DNA of 5,425 nt from Oligoflexia bacterium (GCA_903854365.1 CAINWE010000483.1:1-5425); one strand, 5' to 3'. Counted from the first letter of the stretch, positions 1-5,425 are shown. Notes: generated by a model not told the origin, from the letters alone. Numbers and translations: made by a program.

Positions 1-810
1 AAACGGGACCTTCCAGCGGGATCTGATGTTGAAATCACTTTAAGGATTGATGAATCGCGAGTTATCACAATCAATATTTACATTCCTATCTTTGATGAAG
101 AATACGACTTCCATCTTGATCTACGAAAGGGGTCAATCACAAAAAAAGATCTAGAAACAGATTTAAGCTTCGAGATTGAAAGGTTACAAAAACTTGAAGC
201 GGAAGCTAAAGCAGCCGACCAAAGTGACATCATCTCAAAGATTGATGAGCTAAGATCGTCCGCCCTACTCCAGGAAATACGATCATCGATAGCAGCTTCT
301 GAAGGCGATGCAGTTGCTGCTAATAAAGGACAATCGAGAATGCTTGAGTTTAAAATTCAAGTTGATGCTATTGAGACTCTTGTCCATTGGCCTTCAATTG
401 TAGCAAAGATTCAGGATTGGCTCAAAGACCTTAAGTCAGTTGCAGCGGATCACGGGACTTCCTCACAGAAGCAGAAAGCATCTGACCTTTCATCTCAGGT
501 TGATGACTCAATCAAGCGTAAGGATGCTGATAGTATTGAGAAGAGACAAAAAGACGTTGAATCTTTATATTTCGGCATTTTATTTGCTCAACCTTCTTTC
601 TGGGTAAATCAATTTAGGTACCTTGAATCGGAAAAAACAAAAATGACGGATCAAGCGAAGGCTTTACGTCTTTTGGACATGGGACGTAACTACATATCCC
701 AGAATAACACGGAAGGACTTAGACAGATTGTTCAACAACTATGGACACTAACGCCTGATGATGTGGTCAATAATGCACAAAGGGGTTTTGGAGCAAATCT
801 GGCGCGATAA
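1..810 (+). CDS. Hsp70 (DnaK-like) chaperone, C-terminal part; start lies outside window
   Basis: Frame 1 is open from the first base to the TAA at 808-810, giving 269 residues without a start; the ATG at 340 is internal, not the true start. Residues 4-45 look like the end of an Hsp70 substrate-binding beta domain: LPAGSDVEITLRIDESR, then VITINIYIPIFDEEYDF, the usual 'DLPAGS-V-V-DESR-Y-P-DEE' pattern of Hsp70-family proteins. After this come charged, helix-rich segments (about 50-115 and 140-190) and a C-terminal helical part around residues 200-258 (FWVNQFRYLE, then LRQIVQQLWTLTPDDV), typical of non-canonical Hsp70s in bacterial operons and unlike the DnaK lid with its EEVD-like or disordered tail. 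The ATPase domain would lie upstream, so its integrity cannot be judged. It is the first visible gene of a tightly packed operon and would be cytoplasmic, using ATP to bind and release client proteins. The client is unknown. Family call is fairly sure; calling it housekeeping dnaK would be wrong. Confidence 0.85.
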   Translation, partial: KRDLPAGSDVEITLRIDESRVITINIYIPIFDEEYDFHLDLRKGSITKKDLETDLSFEIERLQKLEAEAKAADQSDIISKIDELRSSALLQEIRSSIAASEGDAVAANKGQSRMLEFKIQVDAIETLVHWPSIVAKIQDWLKDLKSVAADHGTSSQKQKASDLSSQVDDSIKRKDADSIEKRQKDVESLYFGILFAQPSFWVNQFRYLESEKTKMTDQAKALRLLDMGRNYISQNNTEGLRQIVQQLWTLTPDDVVNNAQRGFGANLAR

Positions 811-834
811 AAGCAACAAAAGAGTTATCTTCAA

Positions 835-1395
835 TTGACAAATCTACTTTCCAAGTTTGCACTCCAGAATCGACTGGCGAGAGCCTCTGAGCTTGCCCTC
901 TTAGGTGCTTTTGCAAGCGCAGAAGGGGTTTTGATGCCTCGTGGCTTCCTTCCAAAGTCTCATCAAGAACTTGATTTACTGGCACGAATAAAGGTTCAGT
1001 TAGGCGATTATGAAGTTGCTAGTCAACTATGGACTGCGGCTTCAAAGCTAGGAAATAGATCTTATCAAGAAGAGATCGACGAACTTGGGACGTGGAAACA
1101 TGCAATTGAATCAAGGAATAGACTGATTTATCGGGTGGTATTATCCGTTCTCTTACTAACATTGTTGGTTCTTATAGCTTCCTTTTTATATCCTAAGGCC
1201 TCGAAGGTCTTCAGAGACTTAAAAAGACCAGCCACCCAGGTTACATCCGAAACTACGACCACAGCCCCGGTGCCTTCTCAATCGATCGTTCCTGTCAACA
1301 TACCTTGTCCCGGCGTCACTGCATCTCCCGTCCCATCTCCTTCTGTTGAAAAGATGAAGCCCAGGAAGAAATTCATTAAGTCTGATTCTGCGTAG
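835..1395 (+). CDS. TPR-like protein with single membrane segment and Pro/Ser/Thr-rich tail
   Basis: 186 residues. The TTG at 835 is the first usable start after the Hsp70 stop in this same frame; no ATG or GTG lies between, and the Shine-Dalgarno site is poor. Residues 14-75 have a helix-turn-helix pattern like a TPR pair (RASELALLGAFASAEGVLMP, then ELDLLARIKVQLGDYEVASQLW): a small, alanine-rich repeat with the 'LDLLARI...G.Y..A..LW' signature often found next to Hsp70-family genes. Residues about 101-119 (VVLSVLLLTLLVLIASFLY) form one strong transmembrane helix. After it, residues 131-171 are rich in Thr, Ser, Pro and Val, probably unstructured, with a lone Cys at 158, and the end is very basic (KMKPRKKFIK). 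Positive residues flank the helix on both sides, so topology is unclear; the TPR part is more likely cytoplasmic. Inferred role: membrane anchor or adaptor bringing the Hsp70 and Clp_N partners to the membrane. Confidence 0.8.
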   Translation: MTNLLSKFALQNRLARASELALLGAFASAEGVLMPRGFLPKSHQELDLLARIKVQLGDYEVASQLWTAASKLGNRSYQEEIDELGTWKHAIESRNRLIYRVVLSVLLLTLLVLIASFLYPKASKVFRDLKRPATQVTSETTTTAPVPSQSIVPVNIPCPGVTASPVPSPSVEKMKPRKKFIKSDSA

Positions 1396-1399
1396 GAAT

Positions 1400-2113
1400 A
1401 TGAGCAAATATTCTGATGGAATAAATCTAGTTTGGACGATTGCTGCGATTGAGGCTCAAAATCTTAATCATCAAGAGATTGATCCATTAGACTTAATGCT
1501 TGGCCTCCTAAAGATTGTTGATGTAGAGCTTGAAAAGATCATTCACAGTCCAAAGCCTATTGAGTTGCTCGAGATTAAGGATGAGGTAACTGAGATAGAA
1601 CAGATCTTTATTAACTCTGGACTTGTTCCCGCCAAAATCAGACGACGATTGAGACGTGAATCATTTAATCAAGCTCACAATGTAGTTTATAAAAACGGAA
1701 TAATTCATAGAAGTAAGCTCTCCAAAAGCATTTTTTCAAATGCAGAAGGCCATCTTTCATCAGAAGAGCCGACCATCAGGCCTTTTCATCTTCTGATTGC
1801 ACTACTTGAAAAACATGATGCAGATCTTGATAGGGCCTTGTTGATGGTTAGTTTTCCGGTTTCTTCAGTACTACGGCAGATAGCAAAGAAGCTGCCCTCA
1901 TCAGAGGGACTGAAGCATCCATCCATTCCAACACTGAGTAACTATACTACAGGTTCTGAGAGTCTTATGCGTCATTGCCGTGCTGCAATTGGTTATATTG
2001 AACTTTCGATGTTCGTTGAAGCCGAGGGGGAATTGAAAAAGATCGACCCAACTGAACAAGAACATCCCGCTGTAAAGCGACTTCGGGAAGACATTCGCCA
2101 TAAAAGACCTTGA
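1400..2113 (+). CDS. Clp_N-domain protein without AAA+ modules, with TPR-like C-terminus
   Basis: 237 residues from ATG 1400, four bases after the previous stop, with AGGAA just upstream (1394-1398) as a closely spaced ribosome site. Residues 6-50 and 104-165 form two copies of the helical repeat seen at the N-terminus of ClpA/ClpB/ClpC: first 'AIEAQNLNHQEIDPLDLMLGLL' and second 'IFSNAEGHLSSEEPTIRPFHLLIALLE', both with the A..A......I.P..LL..LL pattern. In full Clp proteins this domain binds substrates or adaptors; here no Walker A/B or other ATPase motif follows. Residues about 189-235 (AAIGYIELSMFVEAEGELKK, ending VKRLREDI) look like one TPR-like helical hairpin. No signal peptide or membrane segment, so cytoplasmic. 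Its stop overlaps the start of the nuclease gene by four bases. Likely a substrate-recognition or adaptor subunit working with the upstream Hsp70; the partner unfoldase, if any, is not visible. Confidence 0.8.
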   Translation: MSKYSDGINLVWTIAAIEAQNLNHQEIDPLDLMLGLLKIVDVELEKIIHSPKPIELLEIKDEVTEIEQIFINSGLVPAKIRRRLRRESFNQAHNVVYKNGIIHRSKLSKSIFSNAEGHLSSEEPTIRPFHLLIALLEKHDADLDRALLMVSFPVSSVLRQIAKKLPSSEGLKHPSIPTLSNYTTGSESLMRHCRAAIGYIELSMFVEAEGELKKIDPTEQEHPAVKRLREDIRHKRP

Positions 2114-2619
2114 AACGGGCTGTTCTAATACTAATTCTGACAGTTCCATTGACCTTGCAAGGGCAACAAGGTCCACAGGATCTCAAGGCTTATTTTAGCC
2201 CAAATGGTGGTTGCACCCAAGCCGTAGTAGAAACACTCAACGGAGCAAAAAAGACTATTCTAGTTCAGGCCTACAGTTTCACCTCCACACCAATCGCAAA
2301 AGCTTTGGTAGATGCGAAGAAGCGTGGGGTCGATGTTAGGGTCATCCTCGACAGAAGTCAGCGGACTGAGCGCTACTCCGGTGCGACATTTCTTACTAAT
2401 GGAGGAGTTACCACCTTTATCGACGCCACCCATAAGATCGCCCACAACAAAGTGATGGTGATCGACGATCAAGAAGTAATAACAGGAAGCTTCAATTTCA
2501 CGAAAGCAGCCGAGACCGGGAATGCTGAGAATGTACTTCTGATACTCCACGCTCCTGAACTTGCCGCCAAGTACTCTCAAAACTGGCATGAGCATCTAAA
2601 TCATTCTGAAAACTACTGA
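2110..2619 (+). CDS. Secreted PLD-superfamily (Nuc-like) phosphodiesterase, single HKD motif
   Basis: 169 residues. The TTG at 2110 overlaps the previous TGA (TTGA, four bases), which suggests translational coupling; this start is supported because it gives a clean signal peptide, KR followed by AVLILILTVPLTL, with cleavage likely near residues 18-20. The mature protein begins with YFSPNGGC (residues 28-35), then AKKTILVQAYSFTSTPIAKAL and RGVDVRVILDRSQ, the standard start of Nuc-type endonucleases. The catalytic HKD motif is complete: H112, K114, D119 (HNKVMVID), followed by GSFNFT (126-131) and E140 (NAEN). Members with one HKD usually act as dimers, and known relatives cleave DNA or other phosphodiesters without metal. 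Expected location is periplasm or outside the cell. Substrate here is unknown. Length is near that usual for the Nuc family. A damaged sister copy lies at 3950-4315. Confidence 0.9.
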   Translation: MKRAVLILILTVPLTLQGQQGPQDLKAYFSPNGGCTQAVVETLNGAKKTILVQAYSFTSTPIAKALVDAKKRGVDVRVILDRSQRTERYSGATFLTNGGVTTFIDATHKIAHNKVMVIDDQEVITGSFNFTKAAETGNAENVLLILHAPELAAKYSQNWHEHLNHSENY

Positions 2620-2621
2620 AC

Positions 2622-3953
2622 ATGAAACATTTCGCATTATACCTAGTCCCTTTGCCATTCATTTTAATATCGCCTCTCCTATTAAATGGATGCACCACTG
2701 TATGCCCTAAACCCACCGCCCCTCACTCGGCAGCACTGGGGGAGAGCAAGTCTCAAATCATCAAAGAACTAGGAGCTCCGACCGCCCACTACATGAACGG
2801 GTTTGACCTATTTCACGACAATGGCAACGAGGTGCAGGCGCATTTTAAGGCAGGAAAAGCCGACTCTCTCTTCTACTTCACCTTTGACAGGAAGATCTCC
2901 AAACCATGGCTTTCCTCTGTTCTAAAGCTGAACTCACGGGGTACATCTTGGGTTCTTGAAGAAAGTTCCGCCTCGAGCCGTAAAGTTTATCGCTCACAGG
3001 ATGGAAAGTTCCATGCCTTTGTCAGCAAAGGGAATCAGTTGATGGTTGATACAGACTCTTTCTTCCAGAAGGCACTCCATCAGCCCGGTAAAACTATCCA
3101 CGTGGATAGCCTTCCGGAATGCATCTTCGCACCAGACCACCCGATTGCCAAAATTGGTGATACTGAATCATTCATCGTCCGGAATTACGGACCAGAATAC
3201 AAAATAAACAAAAATAAGAGCGACCTGGCCAAACTCTACTTCGATGGATGTCAGACGGTTTTTGCGCACTACAAGGCGGGTGTAGCTGATGCGGTTCTTT
3301 ATGAGGCTGACAATTACAAGAGACTCAATGACTGCTGGGTATCACGACTTCTAGCTAACAACTCGGGAAATCGGGCGTGGATCGTCCCTACATTCACTAG
3401 GCCAAATCGTATTTACTACAGGACACCCCATAGTGACCTTCTGGCTGACATGAGGGATAGAAAAACCCTGCTCGTTTATAAATGGGACTACGACCCCAAT
3501 TTTAACTCAGGAAATGGCAAGAGGGAGTTACTCAAAAAACCACCTGCGGCAAAAATGAACCCTTGTTCACTGGTCTGGATCGGCGAGACGGAGGCTGCCA
3601 TGTCCAAAAAGCTGGGCCATCCAACTTTGGACAAGGACGTTAGGATCTATCGGGACGGTGATTTGATCATACGCGCCCGCTTTGACCACGGAGTCTGTAA
3701 AAGCATCACCTATATTTCTGAAAAGAAGCGTAAATTTACTGATCACTGGGTCTCCGCAACCTTGGGCGTGAACTCAGGAGGACGGGCTTGGCTCGTGGAT
3801 GAGAGCGACATTCCAAAAGAGATCCATTTCAAGACCTTCGACCACACGTTTTACGCGCTACTGACGGATGGTAATGAGTTGAGAGTGACGACGGAGGCTT
3901 TTTTAAAAAAAAGGCTTATGGAGCTGGAAGATAAAAGAAAAAAATCCCAATGA
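2622..3953 (+). CDS. Lipoprotein with three BamE-like repeats
   Basis: 443 residues from ATG 2622, two bases after the nuclease stop. Residues 1-24 form a lipoprotein signal: a hydrophobic stretch ending in the lipobox LNGC, with C24 the expected lipidated cysteine; Thr follows, so no Asp at +2 to retain it in the inner membrane by the E. coli rule. The rest is three homologous units, about residues 40-152, 179-287 and 320-431. Each starts with a G-[DE]-[ST] / ...LG.PT element, then a '[FY]..G..(D)..' strand pair, then the signature W-[LV]-S-x2-L-x2-N-S ... W (W96/N104/W110, W239/N247/W253, W376/N384/W390). The opening 'GET-E--KKLGHPT' is like the SmpA/BamE fold, small lipoprotein domains of outer-membrane assembly; this is pattern resemblance by eye. 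Units 1 and 3 resemble each other most. Ends by overlapping the next ATG by four bases. Function unknown; it could bind peptidoglycan, membrane protein or the secreted nuclease. Confidence 0.8.
   Translation: MKHFALYLVPLPFILISPLLLNGCTTVCPKPTAPHSAALGESKSQIIKELGAPTAHYMNGFDLFHDNGNEVQAHFKAGKADSLFYFTFDRKISKPWLSSVLKLNSRGTSWVLEESSASSRKVYRSQDGKFHAFVSKGNQLMVDTDSFFQKALHQPGKTIHVDSLPECIFAPDHPIAKIGDTESFIVRNYGPEYKINKNKSDLAKLYFDGCQTVFAHYKAGVADAVLYEADNYKRLNDCWVSRLLANNSGNRAWIVPTFTRPNRIYYRTPHSDLLADMRDRKTLLVYKWDYDPNFNSGNGKRELLKKPPAAKMNPCSLVWIGETEAAMSKKLGHPTLDKDVRIYRDGDLIIRARFDHGVCKSITYISEKKRKFTDHWVSATLGVNSGGRAWLVDESDIPKEIHFKTFDHTFYALLTDGNELRVTTEAFLKKRLMELEDKRKKSQ
2739..3914 (+). repeat. Three tandem protein-level repeats inside the lipoprotein gene
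   Basis: Approximate units are 2739-3077, 3156-3482 and 3579-3914, each of about 110 codons with short linkers. They are visible as amino-acid similarity only; the nucleotide sequences have diverged, so the triplication is old. Shared landmarks are the LG.PT-like element near the start, the hydrophobic strand pair with a conserved Gly, and the W..S..L...NS....W signature. Confidence 0.75.
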
Positions 3954-4315
3954 GCCACGGGCGCGCTGCCTTTGCTATTATCGCATTATTTTCAATTACC
4001 ATTCTCCAAGCCCAGACCAACACTCCTGACATCAAAGTCTATTTCAGTCCCCATGGGGGATGAACGGAGGCGGTGGTGAGAGCTGTGAATAGTGCGAAGA
4101 AGCAGGTGCTAGTGGAGGCTTATTCTTTCACGTCTGAGCCGATTGCTGTGGCTCTGATTGAGGCTGAGAAGCGGGGAGTCGATGTGGAGGTGATCCTGGA
4201 TAAGAGCCAGGAGCAGGCACGGAGAACGGAAGCTGATTTCATTGCCGAGAGCGCTAAATCTCCATATGGAGTACATATTAGGGTCAATTCAAAAGTCTGC
4301 CTTAAGTGCCAATAA
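3950..4315 (+). pseudogene. Broken second copy of the PLD nuclease gene (in-frame TGA, C-terminal half missing)
   Basis: ATG 3950 overlaps the lipoprotein stop (ATGA). It encodes a signal peptide (AAFAIIALFSITILQAQ, cleavage near residue 21) and DIKVYFSPHGG, then TGA at 4061-4063 (codon 38). Reading on in the same frame gives TEAVVRAVNSAKKQVLVEAY and onward to the TAA at 4313. By hand count it matches the intact copy at about 45 of 72 positions from the D.K.YFSP motif to ADFI. The stop sits exactly where the intact copy has cysteine (C35). After about 4250 similarity ends, before the HKD motif, so no catalytic site is present. A GTG at 4073 could restart an 80-residue piece, but it would have no signal peptide or active site. 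Two independent lesions make a pseudogene the best reading. Base composition and codon choice look more G-rich (GAG, GTG, CTG) than in the intact sister, so the copies are not a recent duplication. Confidence 0.85.
4260..4271. repeat. Perfect 12-base palindrome at the pseudogene breakpoint
   Basis: CTCCATATGGAG is its own reverse complement. It lies a few bases after the point where similarity to the intact PLD gene is lost, so it may mark a recombination or insertion junction. It is too short to be more than suggestive and could be chance. Confidence 0.4.
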
Positions 4316-4339
4316 TATAGTTTCGTATCCCCTAGTCGG

Positions 4340-4591
4340 TTATATCCCTCGAGTAGGCCTTGTTTCATTGAAGGAATCATCAGGCGATTTTCCACTGACC
4401 CTTTTGAGGGTATAGCAGTCGTTAAATTCCCTAATTGACTGGATAATAACTTCAGGTGTTGCCTTGGGAACGGTAACCTCATTTACGGCTTCTTCAAATT
4501 CTGTAAGAAGACGCCCCTGTTCATCCGGAGGAGCAACCGAGAGCCTATAATACAGCTCAACAGCTTTTCTGAACCATTGAGATGGGCTCAC
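4340..4591 (-). CDS. Small protein of unknown function (second gene of minus-strand pair)
   Basis: I do not recognise this protein. The preferred start is the GTG at 4589-4591, which overlaps the TGA of the upstream gene (GTGA, four bases) and gives 83 residues; a TTG at 4604-4606 in the same frame would add five (88 in all). The product is short, without a signal peptide or membrane segment. It appears helical with acidic and aromatic residues: WFRKAVELYYRLSVAPPDEQ, then LLTEFEEAVNEVTVP, then TPEVIIQSIREFNDCYTLKR, and a polar tail. No nucleic-acid-binding or catalytic motif is seen. The overlap with its neighbour is the best sign that both are real and made together, perhaps as partners. It runs toward the PLD pseudogene and stops 24 bases from it, with no clear terminator between. 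One alternative is that this is the shifted C-terminal end of the upstream gene. Confidence 0.6.
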   Translation of the reverse strand: MSPSQWFRKAVELYYRLSVAPPDEQGRLLTEFEEAVNEVTVPKATPEVIIQSIREFNDCYTLKRVSGKSPDDSFNETRPTRGI

Positions 4592-5076
4592 GCAATAGCT
4601 TCCCAAACAGCCAAAACGCTTTCATTATCTGCTTTTGGAGCAAACCACTGGGCTATTTTAGCTTCGATAAAATAAACACACGCTTTAAAACTTTCTAGGT
4701 CGCAATCTGTTCCAAGCCGGAAATCTGAAGCAGTCAGTTCAAGTGAATTGGTAATTTCAAGAACCTGAGTTCCGGTGTAGGCAAGTGATCGCAAAAGGTT
4801 TTCAAATGACGAAGCTACAGCATTGCGAGACTCCAAAGAAGAACATGCAAACCTTACTGTTAAGTCTTGGACTGCAGTCCAGATCAACAGCCAGCGAGTT
4901 GCCTGTTGAAGACTCCGATGACGGAGATCAATCACCTTGAGCATACGCTCAACCTGATCAATTTCCTCACGGGTAATAGTAGTGGTGGCGTGATCCACTG
5001 CGGTGATAGTTTGCATCGGATACGAGACTCTAAGAGATTGCCCCATGAATTCAACTTGTTTTTGAGTTGAGACCAC
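4588..5076 (-). CDS. Helical protein of unknown function (first gene of minus-strand pair)
   Basis: I do not recognise this protein. The longest frame starts at GTG 5076 (162 residues); an in-frame ATG at 5044-5046 would give 152, and neither has a convincing ribosome site. A TAG lies in frame just upstream of the GTG, so the gene cannot extend further. Apart from about 30 polar N-terminal residues the chain is mostly helical: a charged segment at 34-55 (TREEIDQVERMLKVIDLRHR), a hydrophobic aromatic one at 56-80 (QATRWLLIWTAVQDLTVRFA), and a Leu-rich one near 88-112. Residues 120-162 include LGTDCDLESFKACVYFIEAK, with two cysteines. The hydrophobic part is too short and broken to be a confident membrane helix. 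It lies downstream of the ABC-F gene on the same strand, beyond a spacer of about 174 bases, so it probably has its own promoter, though none was recognised. The function could be a host-interaction or toxin/antitoxin-like one, but nothing shows that. Confidence 0.65.
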   Translation of the reverse strand: MVSTQKQVEFMGQSLRVSYPMQTITAVDHATTTITREEIDQVERMLKVIDLRHRSLQQATRWLLIWTAVQDLTVRFACSSLESRNAVASSFENLLRSLAYTGTQVLEITNSLELTASDFRLGTDCDLESFKACVYFIEAKIAQWFAPKADNESVLAVWEAIA

Positions 5077-5135
5077 CCTGATCTGTGGGAATCGCCACTA
5101 CTTTTTCTCAGTTTTTGACTCCTTTGATGCCTTTT

Positions 5136-5161
5136 AAAAAGCTCTCTCAGGCGCAGTGAGA
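5136..5161 (-). terminator. Possible weak rho-independent terminator for the ABC-F gene
   Basis: Read on the minus strand, TCTCA and TGAGA (5157-5161 and 5145-5149) form a five-base stem around a seven-base loop, then GAGC and a run of five T (5140-5136). The stem is short and the T run begins four bases late, so this is a weak candidate. It lies about 90 bases after the ABC-F stop. Confidence 0.35.
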
Positions 5162-5167
5162 TTGGAT

Positions 5168-5232
5168 GGAGAGCAAGGCGTGCGAGCGCCGCTGTAGTGT
5201 ACTACTGCAAACGAGCAACAACGCTGCTCTCC
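5168..5232. repeat. 65-base inverted-repeat element between the two minus-strand genes
   Basis: Outer arms GGAGAGCA (5168-5175) and TGCTCTCC (5225-5232) are perfect complements. Inside, after a two-base bulge, GCGT (5178-5181) pairs with ACGC (5221-5224). The centre holds a second hairpin, GTAGT-GT-ACTAC (5194-5205), extended by GC/GC (5191-5192 and 5207-5208) across a T-T mismatch. Such a compact, nested dyad lying 18 bases after the ABC-F stop suggests a dispersed intergenic repeat, a transcript-end hairpin, or both. It has no poly-T run directly after it on either strand. Whether it occurs elsewhere in the genome cannot be told here. Confidence 0.6.
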
Positions 5233-5250
5233 GCCAACTGTCGCAAGCCC

Positions 5251-5425
5251 CTACGCAGTCAACGCTTCGCGTTCATTGCCTAAAGCTCCGACCTTTTCCA
5301 GGAAGTCGTCATAGGTCCCCAGATAGGAGGTGACCTTGCCGTCATTCACATGGAGGACCTTGGTGGCCAACTTCCGGATGAAGTGAACGTCGTGGCTGAT
5401 GAAGACAAGCGTCCCCTCGTAGGCG
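5251..5425 (-). CDS. ABC-F family ATPase, C-terminal end only; gene runs off the window
   Basis: Reading the minus strand from 5424 gives 57 codons to the TAG at 5251-5253. The piece AYEGTLVFISHDVHFIRKLA carries the H-loop (SHD) of an ABC ATPase, and is followed by KVLHVNDGKV and YLGTYDDFLEK, the 'G.Y..Y/F' end of the second nucleotide-binding domain that is typical of ABC-F proteins. These are soluble paired ATPases acting on the ribosome (translation factors or antibiotic-resistance proteins), not membrane transporters. The chain stops soon after the domain, so there is no long coiled-coil tail as in Uup. Base composition is clearly higher in G+C than in the left operon. Which ABC-F subtype it is cannot be told without the linker and first domain, which lie beyond 5425. 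Confidence 0.9.
   Translation of the reverse strand, partial: AYEGTLVFISHDVHFIRKLATKVLHVNDGKVTSYLGTYDDFLEKVGALGNEREALTA

Noticed and set aside
340..810. A separate 156-residue gene starting at ATG 340
   Set aside because: The same frame is open back to base 1 and encodes a recognisable Hsp70 substrate-binding region, so 340 is an internal Met.
4073..4315. An independent 80-residue gene from GTG 4073
   Set aside because: It is the downstream part of the PLD pseudogene, lacking signal peptide and HKD motif.
4588..4606. A frameshift joining the two minus-strand genes into one protein
   Set aside because: The overlap is a normal GTGA stop/start, with no slippery run visible; kept only as a minor alternative.
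4867..5070. Plus-strand frame of 67 codons
   Set aside because: It lies wholly opposite the minus-strand 4588-5076 gene and shows no protein features of its own.
4340..5076. The minus-strand pair as orfA/orfB of an insertion sequence
   Set aside because: Neither product shows a helix-turn-helix or DDE-type transposase motif, and no paired terminal repeats were found around them.
5261..5273. AACGC-TTC-GCGTT hairpin as terminator
   Set aside because: It lies inside the last codons of the ABC-F gene and has no T run after it, so it is probably only coding sequence.

Overview
The window reads as bacterial accessory DNA. On the left is one compact plus-strand operon (1 to about 4315) and on the right a minus-strand block (4340-5425). 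A lipoprotein with a lipobox and two signal-peptide proteins point to a bacterium with an envelope, probably Gram-negative. Several starts are TTG or GTG, and Shine-Dalgarno sites are mostly weak. The mix of Hsp70 / Clp_N / TPR proteins with Nuc-type PLD proteins would suit a Verrucomicrobiota-like or other PVC-group genome, but that placement is a guess from style and not from any marker gene. The ABC-F fragment at the right edge looks clearly richer in G+C than the left operon, which fits acquired DNA beside a housekeeping gene.

Left operon, in order: the C-terminal part of an Hsp70 (DnaK-like) chaperone (1-810, start outside the window); a TPR-like protein with one membrane segment (835-1395); a Clp_N-domain protein with no AAA+ module (1400-2113); a secreted PLD-family nuclease-like protein with a complete HKD motif (2110-2619); a lipoprotein of three BamE-like repeats (2622-3953); and a second, broken copy of the PLD gene (from 3950). 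Gaps and overlaps between genes are +24, +4, -4, +2 and -4 bases, so this is almost certainly one transcript. The first three genes look like a cytoplasmic and membrane chaperone module. The last three look like an exported module duplicated around the lipoprotein. How the two modules work together is not known; a shared envelope or defence role is inference only.

The second PLD copy has a TGA stop exactly where its sister has a conserved cysteine, and it diverges before the HKD motif. Just after the loss of homology lie a perfect 12-base palindrome and the edge of a minus-strand pair of overlapping unknown genes (4588-5076, then 4340-4591). This looks like an insertion or deletion junction.

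The right end holds the last 57 codons of an ABC-F ATPase on the minus strand (5251-5425). Between it and the unknown pair is a 174-base spacer with a 65-base inverted-repeat structure and a possible weak terminator. No rRNA, tRNA, CRISPR array or intact transposase was seen.
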